In this document: positions 9,210 to 18,600 of the stretch, one piece after another | Numbering within the stretch: position 1 is the stretch's first letter | Layout: each line of letters starts with the position of its first letter | NCBI GenBank assembly: GCA_002345425.1 | Contig: DDWA01000011.1 | Coordinates: forward strand, 1-64,000 | DNA: 64,000 bases | Direction of reading: 5' to 3' | DNA from: Caryophanales bacterium UBA2298 | GTDB lineage: Bacteria > Bacillota_I > Bacilli_A > Izemoplasmatales > Hujiaoplasmataceae | The notes under the pieces: generated by a model | The model's input: the letters and a program-made list of their open reading frames with translations, nothing else | What the model was told of the DNA's origin: nothing | Database searches by the model: none | Translations under genes and position numbers: made by a program

Positions 9210-9551
9210 TTATGCTATTATCAAAGCAATTGCAATAAATATTATGCCGGATATTAACAATGGATATCCTTGAACACTCTCTTTGCCGTCATCTTTTTGC
9301 AGGAGGTATTCATAGTAAGACAAACCTTCTACTTTTCTCGTAAACATCTTTTTAAAGACAAAGCCAACTCCACTAAATATTCTCGTAGCATTAGTTACTG
9401 TCAAAATCCCAGCACTGAACATCACTACGCCAATAATAAAAAGTGAATTAGAATAATTTATTGGCTTTAAATCCCAATCATAGATTGAATACATTAAAAT
9501 GTAAACAAATATTGTCCCCCCGATTAAATCCAACAAAAGCTTTTTTATCAT
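9210..9551 (-). CDS. Small DUF3899-like membrane protein
   Basis: A 113-residue protein with three or four hydrophobic segments (about 5-22, 33-55 and 92-112), matching in size and layout the DUF3899 family of small membrane proteins of unknown function. Its ATG overlaps the oppF stop by one base (TAATG), so it is translationally coupled to the peptide transporter and is the last gene before the operon terminator. A role as an accessory subunit of Opp is only an inference from this coupling. Confidence 0.55.
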   Translation of the reverse strand: MIKKLLLDLIGGTIFVYILMYSIYDWDLKPINYSNSLFIIGVVMFSAGILTVTNATRIFSGVGFVFKKMFTRKVEGLSYYEYLLQKDDGKESVQGYPLLISGIIFIAIALIIA

Positions 9552-10729
9552 TATTTTAAAGTGCTCTTATATTCTGCTAATTCTTTATCATTAGCTAAAA
9601 CAAAGTGTCCTTCTTTGATTTCGTGAAGCTTAGGCGGATTGTTCTTATAGTCATGCATACGTGGATCATATGGCACACGTCTACGATTCTTTTCATATCT
9701 TGGATCCGGTTGTGGAACTGCTGATAATAAAGAACGAGTATATGGATGAAGCGGATTCAAGAATAATTCATCAGAACTAGCCATTTCAACTAAATTACCA
9801 TAATACATAACGCCAATACGATCACTAAAATACTTGATAACAGACAAGTCATGGGCAATAAACATAATGGTAATTCCCAATTTATCTCGTAAGTCATTTA
9901 AAAGATTAATTACCTGTGCTTGAATTGATACGTCAAGTGCAGAAATTGGTTCATCGGCAATAATAAATTCCGGTGCAACAATTAAAGCTCTTGCAATACC
10001 AATACGTTGTCTTTGTCCACCTGAAAATTCATGTGGATAACGTGATGCATGTTCTGGCAACAACCCAACAGTCTCAAGTACATCATTAACTTTTGTAATA
10101 ATTTCTTTTTCGTTTTTAACCCCGGCAATTCTCAACCCTTCAGCAATAATTTCTTTTACAGTCATTCTTGGATTTAAAGATGCGATAGGATCTTGGAAAA
10201 TCATCTGCATTTTTCTCATTAAGTCGTAATTAGCATTTTCTGTCTTTTTCTTGCGATGCATTTCCATTTTTTGTTCTTCAATATACTTAACTTTTTCTTG
10301 TTTTAGTGCATCAATCTTTTTGTTTATATCTTCTGTAAAAGTTTCAACTTGATTTTGATTAGTAACATTTTTAAGCTGCTCATGCAAATCGGATTTTAAA
10401 TATCTAATTTGTTCTCTAACTTCTTTGCGTTTGTTTTTGATGTTTTCTCTATTACCTAAAACACCAGCTCCAATCAATTCACCTAAGAACCAAATTTCGC
10501 CATCTGTAGGTTGATATAATTTAATGATTGTCCTTCCGGTTGTTGTTTTACCGCAACCAGATTCACCAACCAAACCAAAAACCTCACCCTTATAGATATC
10601 GAAGCTAACATCATCAACAGCCTTAACGACTAATTTATTTTTTCCATGTCCTGATTTAAAATACATTTTTAGGTTTTTTAAACTCAAAACTGGAGTTTCT
10701 TGACTTCTGTCAACTAAATTTTTAGCCAT
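9551..10729 (-). CDS. oppF: Oligopeptide ABC transporter ATPase OppF, with helical insertion
   Basis: One of the two ATPases of the oligopeptide importer. Walker A GESGCGKTT is at residues 55-63, the Q-loop MIFQD at 176-180, the signature FSGGQ near 237 and Walker B IIADE near 259; a C-terminal oligopeptide-type extension (HPYTRSLLSAVPQPDP) is present. The unusual part is residues about 88-170: a Lys/Glu-rich, probably coiled-coil segment inserted between the Walker A region and the Q-loop, where normal OppF has only about ten residues. That raises the length to 392 from the usual 305-330. The gene overlaps oppD by 8 bp and the DUF3899-like gene by 1 bp. Assignment to OppF rather than DppF follows from gene order; ligand specificity is not known. 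Confidence 0.93.
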   Translation of the reverse strand: MAKNLVDRSQETPVLSLKNLKMYFKSGHGKNKLVVKAVDDVSFDIYKGEVFGLVGESGCGKTTTGRTIIKLYQPTDGEIWFLGELIGAGVLGNRENIKNKRKEVREQIRYLKSDLHEQLKNVTNQNQVETFTEDINKKIDALKQEKVKYIEEQKMEMHRKKKTENANYDLMRKMQMIFQDPIASLNPRMTVKEIIAEGLRIAGVKNEKEIITKVNDVLETVGLLPEHASRYPHEFSGGQRQRIGIARALIVAPEFIIADEPISALDVSIQAQVINLLNDLRDKLGITIMFIAHDLSVIKYFSDRIGVMYYGNLVEMASSDELFLNPLHPYTRSLLSAVPQPDPRYEKNRRRVPYDPRMHDYKNNPPKLHEIKEGHFVLANDKELAEYKSTLK

Positions 10730-12368
10730 TCTTGTTCACCTCTTTATCATGTTCTAGCATTCTTTCAATTCTATGCTTAACAACTTCAGGCATCTCAACC
10801 TTTGGAGCGTTTGGATGCAATAACCAAGTTGCAGCATAGTGGGTGTCACTAATTTTGAACATCGGAGGTTCTATTTCAAAATCAATCTTCATTGCATATT
10901 GATTTCTTTCCGCAAATGCATCACCTTTTGGTGGGAACAACATATTAGGTGGAGTTCCTGGAATAGCTCTTAATCTTTCTTTTGACATAATATCCGGCAT
11001 TGAACTAAGTAATGCCCATGTATATGGATGCATAGGATTATAGAAAACGTCTTCAGCTGTACCAATTTCCACTATTTTTCCTGCATACATAACAGCAATT
11101 CTATTAGCCATATTAGCCACAACACCAAGATCATGGGTAATAAAGATAACTGATAGATTTCTTAATTTCTTCAAATCATTAATCAATTCCAAGATTTGCG
11201 CTTGAATTGTCACGTCTAAAGCTGTTGTTGGCTCATCACAGATTAATACATCTGGATTAGCAGTTAAAGCGATAGCAATAACGATTCTTTGTCTCATACC
11301 ACCAGAAAATTGGAAAGGATATTGTTTGAACCTTTGTTCTGGCTGTGGAATTCCCACTTCTTGCATGATTTTAATCGCACGTTCTTTTGCTTCTTTTTTT
11401 GTAACGTGTTTATAACGTCTAAGTTCTTCTTTAAGTTCAGCAATCAAATTAGGATAGTATCTTTGCAAGTTTCTAAGTTCTACTCTTGCTTCTCTTATTT
11501 GATTGTTTAATTCATTCTTAGCGCTATTATACTTAGTTTTTAATACTTCTTGATCTCTAGAACTTGGAGTCTTAGCTATCTCAGCTTTATGCTTATCGGC
11601 AAGTTTTCTTAATTTTGATTGTAAATTTTGAAGTTCTTTCTGTTTTGTCTGAACTTTAACTTGCAGTTGAGTGTCTTTTGCTTGTTTTTCCTTAAGTTCA
11701 GCTATTTTCTTAGCATTATTAATTTTTTCGTCTGCGTACTCTTTCTTTACTTGAGCCTTTGCATCTTTTTTAGCTTGATCTAGAGCTTGTTTTGCTGGTT
11801 TAATCTGGCTATTCAATTCACTTATAGTTTTTTTAAATTCTGAAGTCAAATCAGCTTTTGATTTATCTAGTTCACCGCTCTTAATCAATTTAAGATCTTT
11901 TTTATAATTTCTTTCTAATTTTTCTTTTTTATGAGTAATTTCAGTATATTTATTCTTCTCTAACTGATAAAGTTTTTTAGTGCGATTTTTTAATCTTTTA
12001 CCATTAAGAATCATACCTTCTGTAATTTGTTTTCCGATTCTCATTATTGGATTTAAACTTGACATTGGATCTTGGAAGATCATCCCAATTTTATTTCCTC
12101 TAATTTCATGAAAATGTTCTTCATCAACTTCGGTTAAGTCTTGCCCTTCATAGATGATAGAACCTTTGTCAATAACACCGTTACCAGCTAAAATACCCAT
12201 AATAGTTCTACTTGAAACTGATTTACCAGATCCAGATTCACCAACAATAGCTAGTGTTTCTCCCTCATATAAATCAAAACCAACGCCTCTAACGGCACGA
12301 ACCATACCTTGAGTGGTTTTAAAGGAAACTGTTAGATCTTCAACATGTAATTTAAGATTCTTTTCCAT
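10722..12368 (-). CDS. oppD: Oligopeptide ABC transporter ATPase OppD, with long coiled-coil insertion
   Basis: Second ATPase of the importer. Walker A GESGSGKS is at residues 43-50, the Q-loop MIFQD at 96-100, the signature FSGGM at 354-358 and Walker B near 379 (CDEPTTALD). The C-terminal oligopeptide domain (HPYTWALLSSMPD) is present. About residues 125-320 form a nearly continuous Lys/Glu/Gln-rich helical segment with coiled-coil heptads, inserted in the helical subdomain between the Q-loop and the AKERAIKIMQEVGI segment that normally follows within about 20 residues. The protein is therefore 548 residues against about 330-360 normally. It overlaps oppF by 8 bp and touches oppC by 1 bp. 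Confidence 0.93.
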   Translation of the reverse strand: MEKNLKLHVEDLTVSFKTTQGMVRAVRGVGFDLYEGETLAIVGESGSGKSVSSRTIMGILAGNGVIDKGSIIYEGQDLTEVDEEHFHEIRGNKIGMIFQDPMSSLNPIMRIGKQITEGMILNGKRLKNRTKKLYQLEKNKYTEITHKKEKLERNYKKDLKLIKSGELDKSKADLTSEFKKTISELNSQIKPAKQALDQAKKDAKAQVKKEYADEKINNAKKIAELKEKQAKDTQLQVKVQTKQKELQNLQSKLRKLADKHKAEIAKTPSSRDQEVLKTKYNSAKNELNNQIREARVELRNLQRYYPNLIAELKEELRRYKHVTKKEAKERAIKIMQEVGIPQPEQRFKQYPFQFSGGMRQRIVIAIALTANPDVLICDEPTTALDVTIQAQILELINDLKKLRNLSVIFITHDLGVVANMANRIAVMYAGKIVEIGTAEDVFYNPMHPYTWALLSSMPDIMSKERLRAIPGTPPNMLFPPKGDAFAERNQYAMKIDFEIEPPMFKISDTHYAATWLLHPNAPKVEMPEVVKHRIERMLEHDKEVNKNG

Positions 12369-14263
12369 TATTCAGACCCCCTTAAAGCTGGATTGAATGC
12401 ATCTCTCAAAGCGTTACCAAACATATTGAAGGTAATCATCAAGATTGAGATGATTAAAGATGGATATAAAGTCAAATGTGGATTTTGTCTTAATTGATTA
12501 CGACCATCGGAAAGTAATACCCCGATTGAAACCCCAGACATTTTGATCCCTAATATATTGAAAGATTGACCATGCCCAATACCAAAACCTAAGTAAGAAA
12601 GTGTTGCTTCTGTAAATATTAAAGCTGGAATCATTAAAATACTACTTGTAATGATTGTACCTATACCATTAGGTAAAATATGTCTAAAAATCAAACGACC
12701 ATCTTTGGCACCTAAAGTTCTTGAAGCCAACACATACTCTCTACCTTTATAACGATAGAACTGAGTTCTGGTAACAGAAGCGACCCCAATCCAACCGGAG
12801 ACAACCATAACATAAATCAAGGTTTCAATTCCCGGTCCTATTAAGGCAATGAAAATACTTAAGGTAACCAGCCACGGTATTCGACCGACAATTTCGGCAA
12901 AACGTTCCATGATAATATCGACTTGTCCACCATAGTACCCAGAAATAGCACCATAAACAATACCAATCGTAATATTAATGAAAGCAACAATTAAACCAAT
13001 TAATAAAGAAGTTCTTAGACCAATCCAAATCAGTTTAACCATATCTCTACCCGCTTGGTCTGTACCAAACAAGAAGTAAGGCATTTCATCATATCCCATA
13101 TAAATTTGATAATCTAAAACTAGATTGTAAGAATAATATTCTACACCTGCAACAAAAACTGATTCATTTTGCTTGATTACTTTAACAATTGGACAACCTT
13201 CAGACAATAACCAGCCATCAGGATTATCAGGGTCTGGTGATTGTACACAAACATCTGCATATTCAATCATTAAAGCATCATATTCTTTAGCAGAAAAAGC
13301 TAAAACTGTTCTTTCTCCAAAAACTTCTGAATATTTGTCATATCTGTATGAAGCCATTAATCTTTGTCCATAAGCTCTAACCCATGTTCCTGCATAACCA
13401 TCTTCAGCTATCAAAGCAAATTGTGATAACTTATAACCATCTGCATAGAAATTATTAGCGACGATATCAGGATTATTACTAGTAACTTCAATTGATTTAA
13501 TTGAAGCCTTAGTAGTTGAGTCTTCTGATGTATAAGCAATTTGCAATTTAGCATTAAAAATTGCTGATAAGGTCTCAACTTCTACCCAAGGATCAATTGT
13601 GTAAGTGCCAGGTTCAGTAATTTCATATATTAAGATATATTCATTCATGATTGGACCTAAGAATAACTGAACTCTTGAGTTGTTTTCACTTGGAACTTCA
13701 GCTACCTCTAAGATAACTTTAGATTCCATCATTTTATTAAAACTAACCCATGCTGAAGAACGAACCGCAACTTTATCAGTCTTACGATCAATCATCAATT
13801 GATTTTCCCCGCCAACACAGTATTCATCTTTTTCTGTACACTCTTTATAATAATTTTCAAGAGTTTCCAAAATAATGTATTCTGGAGCAGTTGTCATTGG
13901 TAAAGCAAGACCTGTTTCAGGATCAATATTTAATGGATCAGCAGGTTGATCTACTAACTTCTTTGTACCATCAGCAAATCCAATATCCTCAAGTAATGGA
14001 ATTCTTGGTGGTAAAAAAGAAAGTCTTTCTTCTAACAAATCAGAATTTTTAGTACTGAAAATTGGCACAAAAATTGATAACAAGATCACAATAAACAAGA
14101 CTGAAGACGCAACTAAATTTGTTTTATTTCTCACAAAACGAGACATTGCATCTCTAAAATAGCCAATTGGTTTGGTTTCTAATTTTTTATCATAAAGTTT
14201 TTTATCAGCTTGGACAAACTCAAATTCGCTTTTATCGAAATTTTCTTTTCTTAAATCTGCCAT
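12368..14263 (-). CDS. oppC: Oligopeptide ABC transporter permease OppC, with large external insertion
   Basis: Membrane permease of the peptide importer. Residues 1-45 are cytoplasmic, the first membrane segment is about 48-70, and the standard permease core begins at the conserved FGTDQAGRDM motif near residue 400, followed by five membrane segments. The EAA coupling loop is at about 520-540 (REYVLASRTLGAKDGRLIFRH starts there). Between segment 1 and the core lie about 320 extra residues containing two Cys pairs and beta-rich sequence, which must be extracytoplasmic. Normal OppC is about 300 residues; this one is 631. It overlaps oppB and oppD by one base each. Function follows from the conserved core; the role of the insert is unknown. 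Confidence 0.93.
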   Translation of the reverse strand: MADLRKENFDKSEFEFVQADKKLYDKKLETKPIGYFRDAMSRFVRNKTNLVASSVLFIVILLSIFVPIFSTKNSDLLEERLSFLPPRIPLLEDIGFADGTKKLVDQPADPLNIDPETGLALPMTTAPEYIILETLENYYKECTEKDEYCVGGENQLMIDRKTDKVAVRSSAWVSFNKMMESKVILEVAEVPSENNSRVQLFLGPIMNEYILIYEITEPGTYTIDPWVEVETLSAIFNAKLQIAYTSEDSTTKASIKSIEVTSNNPDIVANNFYADGYKLSQFALIAEDGYAGTWVRAYGQRLMASYRYDKYSEVFGERTVLAFSAKEYDALMIEYADVCVQSPDPDNPDGWLLSEGCPIVKVIKQNESVFVAGVEYYSYNLVLDYQIYMGYDEMPYFLFGTDQAGRDMVKLIWIGLRTSLLIGLIVAFINITIGIVYGAISGYYGGQVDIIMERFAEIVGRIPWLVTLSIFIALIGPGIETLIYVMVVSGWIGVASVTRTQFYRYKGREYVLASRTLGAKDGRLIFRHILPNGIGTIITSSILMIPALIFTEATLSYLGFGIGHGQSFNILGIKMSGVSIGVLLSDGRNQLRQNPHLTLYPSLIISILMITFNMFGNALRDAFNPALRGSE

Positions 14264-15363
14264 TATTTTCTCGCCCCCATTCTGATTCTAGGGTCAACGA
14301 TACCGTATGATAAGTCAACCAACAATACGGCAAACAGACCAATAATAGTATAGAATGCTGTCGTACCTAAGATTAAATTATAATCATAACTATTTTTTGT
14401 AAGGGCTCTAATGTAGACTCTACCAGTTCCAGGTACACCATATATCATTTCAATAATAACAGAACCACTTAACAGACTAACGAATGAACCAATAATACTT
14501 GGTACTAATGGAACCATTGAGTTTCTCATAGCATGTCTAATAACAGCTTGATTTCTCGTCAAACCTTTTGTTCTAGCTAATAGCAAGAACTCAGATGTTA
14601 AAACTTCAGTCAATTCGGCTCTAGTGACACGGGTTAATCCAGCAATTGATCCGAATGATAAACCAAGGACAGGTAATATCAAACCGGTAAATTGAATCGA
14701 TCCTGTCAAGTCCGCCGATGGAAACTGTGTAGGTAACCATTCAAGTGTATAACCGAATAACATCAACAATAAGGTCATCATTACGAAACTAGGTATGGAA
14801 ATAAATATCATTACTCCTAAAGATATTACGTTATCTGTAAAACTATTTTTTTTCAAAGCTGCGATTATCCCTAAAGTAAAGCCGATTGGTATATAAAAGA
14901 ATAATGCAATCAAGTTCAACTTCAAGGTTACGACCATTCGATCTTTCAACACATCAAAAACCGGTACATTTACCTGTACACGTGTCGAATAACCCCAATT
15001 CCAGTCAGTGACAATATTAGTTACCCAACTAATATATTGTTTAGCAATGGAAATAGGTTCATAAATTCTATATCTAGTATTTTCGTTCTTAAAGTAAACA
15101 TTTCTTCCTGGAGTTATTTCATTTCTAGCTAAAGAATTCATCACTAAAGGATTAGCCTCTATTCTTTCGGTCATATACCCATCGGAAACCTGTCTAGCAT
15201 AATAGATGGTTTTTTCCTCTTTGGTCGTTGGTGGATATTCAGGAGCTAATTTTAGTAAGGTAAAGTTTAATGTAAGAATTATGGAAATAATAATCATAAT
15301 CCATAATGTTCTTATAATAATGTATTTCGTCATTAGCAAATCGTATGTTAGGAGCGCTAACAT
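14263..15363 (-). CDS. oppB: Oligopeptide ABC transporter permease OppB
   Basis: Partner permease of OppC. An N-terminal membrane segment (about 12-36) is followed by an external stretch of about 110 residues, then a five-segment core with the EAA loop around EFLLLARTKGLTRNQAVIRH (residues about 245-265). The length of 366 is slightly above the usual 306-340 because of the longer external region. The start is not certain: the first ATG has AAAGGAG only two bases upstream, while a second ATG ten codons later (15333) has no clear ribosome site. The gene is separated from oppA by 303 bp containing two large hairpins. Confidence 0.92.
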   Translation of the reverse strand: MLALLTYDLLMTKYIIIRTLWIMIIISIILTLNFTLLKLAPEYPPTTKEEKTIYYARQVSDGYMTERIEANPLVMNSLARNEITPGRNVYFKNENTRYRIYEPISIAKQYISWVTNIVTDWNWGYSTRVQVNVPVFDVLKDRMVVTLKLNLIALFFYIPIGFTLGIIAALKKNSFTDNVISLGVMIFISIPSFVMMTLLLMLFGYTLEWLPTQFPSADLTGSIQFTGLILPVLGLSFGSIAGLTRVTRAELTEVLTSEFLLLARTKGLTRNQAVIRHAMRNSMVPLVPSIIGSFVSLLSGSVIIEMIYGVPGTGRVYIRALTKNSYDYNLILGTTAFYTIIGLFAVLLVDLSYGIVDPRIRMGARK

Positions 15364-15666
15364 ATCTCCTTTCCGTAATTTTTATCTTAACCTCTTATCA
15401 AAAATATGATAAAGAGTTAATTATCAAAATTAATGTTTTAATAGATGAATCATCAAAGATTTTCAAATATTTTCCTAAGATAAATATGCATATAGCCTTC
15501 AAAAGTCAAATGGCTACTAAATAATTAGATTTATGACCATTTGACTTTTTAGGCTTTATGTTAAATTTTTTTACATAAATGATATAACAAGCAAACCATC
15601 TTGCTCGAAAGAAGATGGTCTGCAAGTTATAAATATAAATTAAAACTTATATTATTGTAAAATTTG
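15364..15666 (-). other. oppA-oppB intergenic region with two large hairpins
   Basis: This 303-bp gap lies inside the opp gene set. On the oppA transcript the first hairpin (15584-15630) follows the oppA stop by 36 bases: a 12-bp stem with one mismatch plus a 5-bp outer stem. The second (15494-15555) has a 13-bp perfect stem (15501-15513 with 15537-15549) and a further 5-bp outer stem. Neither has a T-run on the minus strand, so they look more like mRNA-stabilising or processing structures than terminators. No reading frame or further motif is seen. Confidence 0.7.
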
Positions 15667-18600
15667 TTAAGCAGTTGGAGCTGGTGTAACTACATCAACA
15701 TAACCTACTGATCCATCACTGAAAGTGAATTCAATGTAGTAAGCTGTTTCTGCTGTTAAGCCAGTTACAGAGATTGCTGTGTAATTAGTATAATCTACTG
15801 TTGCACCTGCAACAACTGTATCATCTGCATTTAAGTAAACTACTGCAGCTGTAATTGTTCTAGTAACACTATCTGATTCATTAACAGTTAAGTTAATTGT
15901 AGCACTAGTTTCAGCTGGAGTTACTACTGCTGAAGCGATAGGTCCAGGAGTGCTAAATCTAATTGCATCCCAGTTTCCATCAGCAAATGTAATAACTACT
16001 AGGTAATAAGTATCAATTTCTAAATTACCAATGCTAACTGCTGCAAGGTTTGTAAAGTCTACTGTAGCTGTTGTTACTGCAGCAAAACTATCAGTAATAC
16101 TATAAACATCCATTGCTGTAATAGCTTCTGAATAATCTGCATTTAATACCAAATTAACAACTGCACTTGTAGGTGTAAGTGTTAAGTTAGCTGCTGGATA
16201 TCTGCCATTTGTAGCTGAACCAGGTAGAATTGTATCAGTAGTGAACCAAGGAGTAGTTGTGCTAGCACCTAAAGAAGTATCTTCAGTTAATGCATAGGTT
16301 ACAACAACTTGATAATCACCTTGATAAGCAATTGAACCAGATGCATCATACCAGTAATAGTAATTATCTAAACCTGTAATTTCAAATGTAGCTGCTGTGA
16401 TCGGAATGTCAATGAATCCATCTAAAGGATAATATGCATCGTCATCGTAACTGTAATATTCAACTGTATAAGTTAAATTAGTGAAAGCAGCATTATTGAA
16501 TTCGCGAATTTCTACAAATACGCTTGTAGGTGTATAATCTGTAACTACTGCTGCAGGAACAATAGCTTCTTCACCGTTTTGTAAATAAACTTGTCCGTTT
16601 AATGCAGCGGTAATTGCGTCAAATGACCACATTTCCCAATGTCTTACACCTTCAAAATCAGTATATCTAATTTCAATTTCAGCTGGTGAAGTGTCAATAC
16701 CCCAGTTAAGAGTAAATCCACCACGGTTATCTGAACTGAATACATCTAAGAAGCTAGCTGCATCTAAAGTAGAACCAGAAATACCACCGATTGAAAGGTC
16801 GAATTCCCCAACCATCATGTAATCATAATAGATTCCAGGGAAGTCTTTAGGTTGTACATTGATTTGAACTTTAATGTAATGATCATAAGATATGAATAGT
16901 GATTCAAATGTAGTTTTGATATAGTCTCCCATTAGAGATTGTGCAACACTACCACTGAATATATTGAAGTCTAATTGAATTACATTGAAAGCTGCTTGTG
17001 TACCAGCTGTATATGTGCCATCTGCTACTAATGCATCAATAGCTAATTCCCAATAAGCTCTTGCAGCATCAACGTTATAACCATAAGTTGATGGAGATAA
17101 TCCTTCACCTACTGTTAATCCTTGATCTGTTTGACGATATGGAACACCCATTTCAGGGTCAACTAAGTATGCATCTGAGAATAAGTACATTTGTGTTGTA
17201 GAAGTCTTAAGAACTTCTTCAGCTAATTTTTGTCTATCAATTGCAAAGAACATTGCCATCTTGAAATCTTGGTTTGCAAGAATTGGTTCAGGAACCCAAG
17301 TTCCGTCAGGGAATTGGTCTCTTTGGTTTTGAACAGTGCCTAAGCCATTAATCATCATTCTAAATGTTGTAGCTCCAGGAACTTGTCTAATACCAGGATA
17401 ATCTTTGTATTCATCATAATTTTCAGTTGGAAGACTTGTTGATTCTAGTTTTCCAGCAACGAATTCTTGGAATCTAACTGCTGAATCTTCGATAACTGAG
17501 AAAGTATATCCAGTGTAGAAATATTCATTTGGATTATGATAATTAGGATTTTCTTTGTAACGTAAAATTTTATCTGCTTCGAAATAGTTAACAAAGTAAG
17601 GTCCATGATAAGCGATAGTTTTGTTGTCAGTACCATAACTACCATCAACATCCGTATCAACTTCTCCACCTAAAGCTTCGAATAAATCGATGTTAATAGG
17701 AGTCATAACAAATGAAGATAAGAAGTATCTTACGTTCCAATCTGATTGATCATCAACAAATTCAAATTCAAATGTTAAGTCATTAATTAATTTGATACCT
17801 ACTTCTTCCCATGTTGCAGATCCGTCTAGATATTCTTGAGCGTTCTTAATCTTATTAGTTGAACTAATAAAATCTCCACCACCAGAAATAGCACGGAACC
17901 ATTCTTTGTCTAAAGCTAATTTGAAAGTTTCAACGAAATCATTAGCGTCGATAACTTCATGACCAACTGGAAGACCAGTAATAACTGTGTCTGGATGATA
18001 ATACCATTCTAGGTCATCTCTTAAAGTTATTCTCCAAACTTTAGAAACTTCTTTACCAGTTTCTGTAATATAAGAATCTACAGGAGTAGGATCTGAAGCC
18101 GCCATTGAAGGAACAACTGCGTAACCAGTCTTATCATCATTGAAATGATAAGTGTATAATGCATCCATGTATACGCCCATCAAATCTGAGTCAGTTGAAG
18201 TGTCATATAACCATTGATTCCAAGTACCAGGGTTAGTTGAGATAGTTGTACGATAAGTATATTCTCCAACATTTCCTGGTTGCCCATTGTCCATTAATAC
18301 TGTAGAGTCGTCAGCTGTCATAGTTGCGAATCCAGTACCATATCCCATAACAGCAACATAGTCTTCAACAGGCAACTGTAATCTTGAACTGTATAATACG
18401 AAACCTCCATTGGCAAACAAAGGAATTCCGCCATACATATTGTTCATTAAATATTTTTCAGCTGCTGCCATGAAAGTGTGTCTTAATTCAGTTGTAGCAA
18501 ACTTATAGTTGTACATACCTGTAGGATACACTAGTTCAAGAAGTATAACTGTTACAACTCTAGTTACTTCTGCTTCTCCACCTCTACTATCTGTTACAGT

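Noticed and set aside
15364..15666. Terminator ending a separate oppA transcript
   Set aside because: Two strong hairpins are present but neither is followed by a T-run on the minus strand, and no clear promoter was found in front of oppB; kept as stabilising structures.
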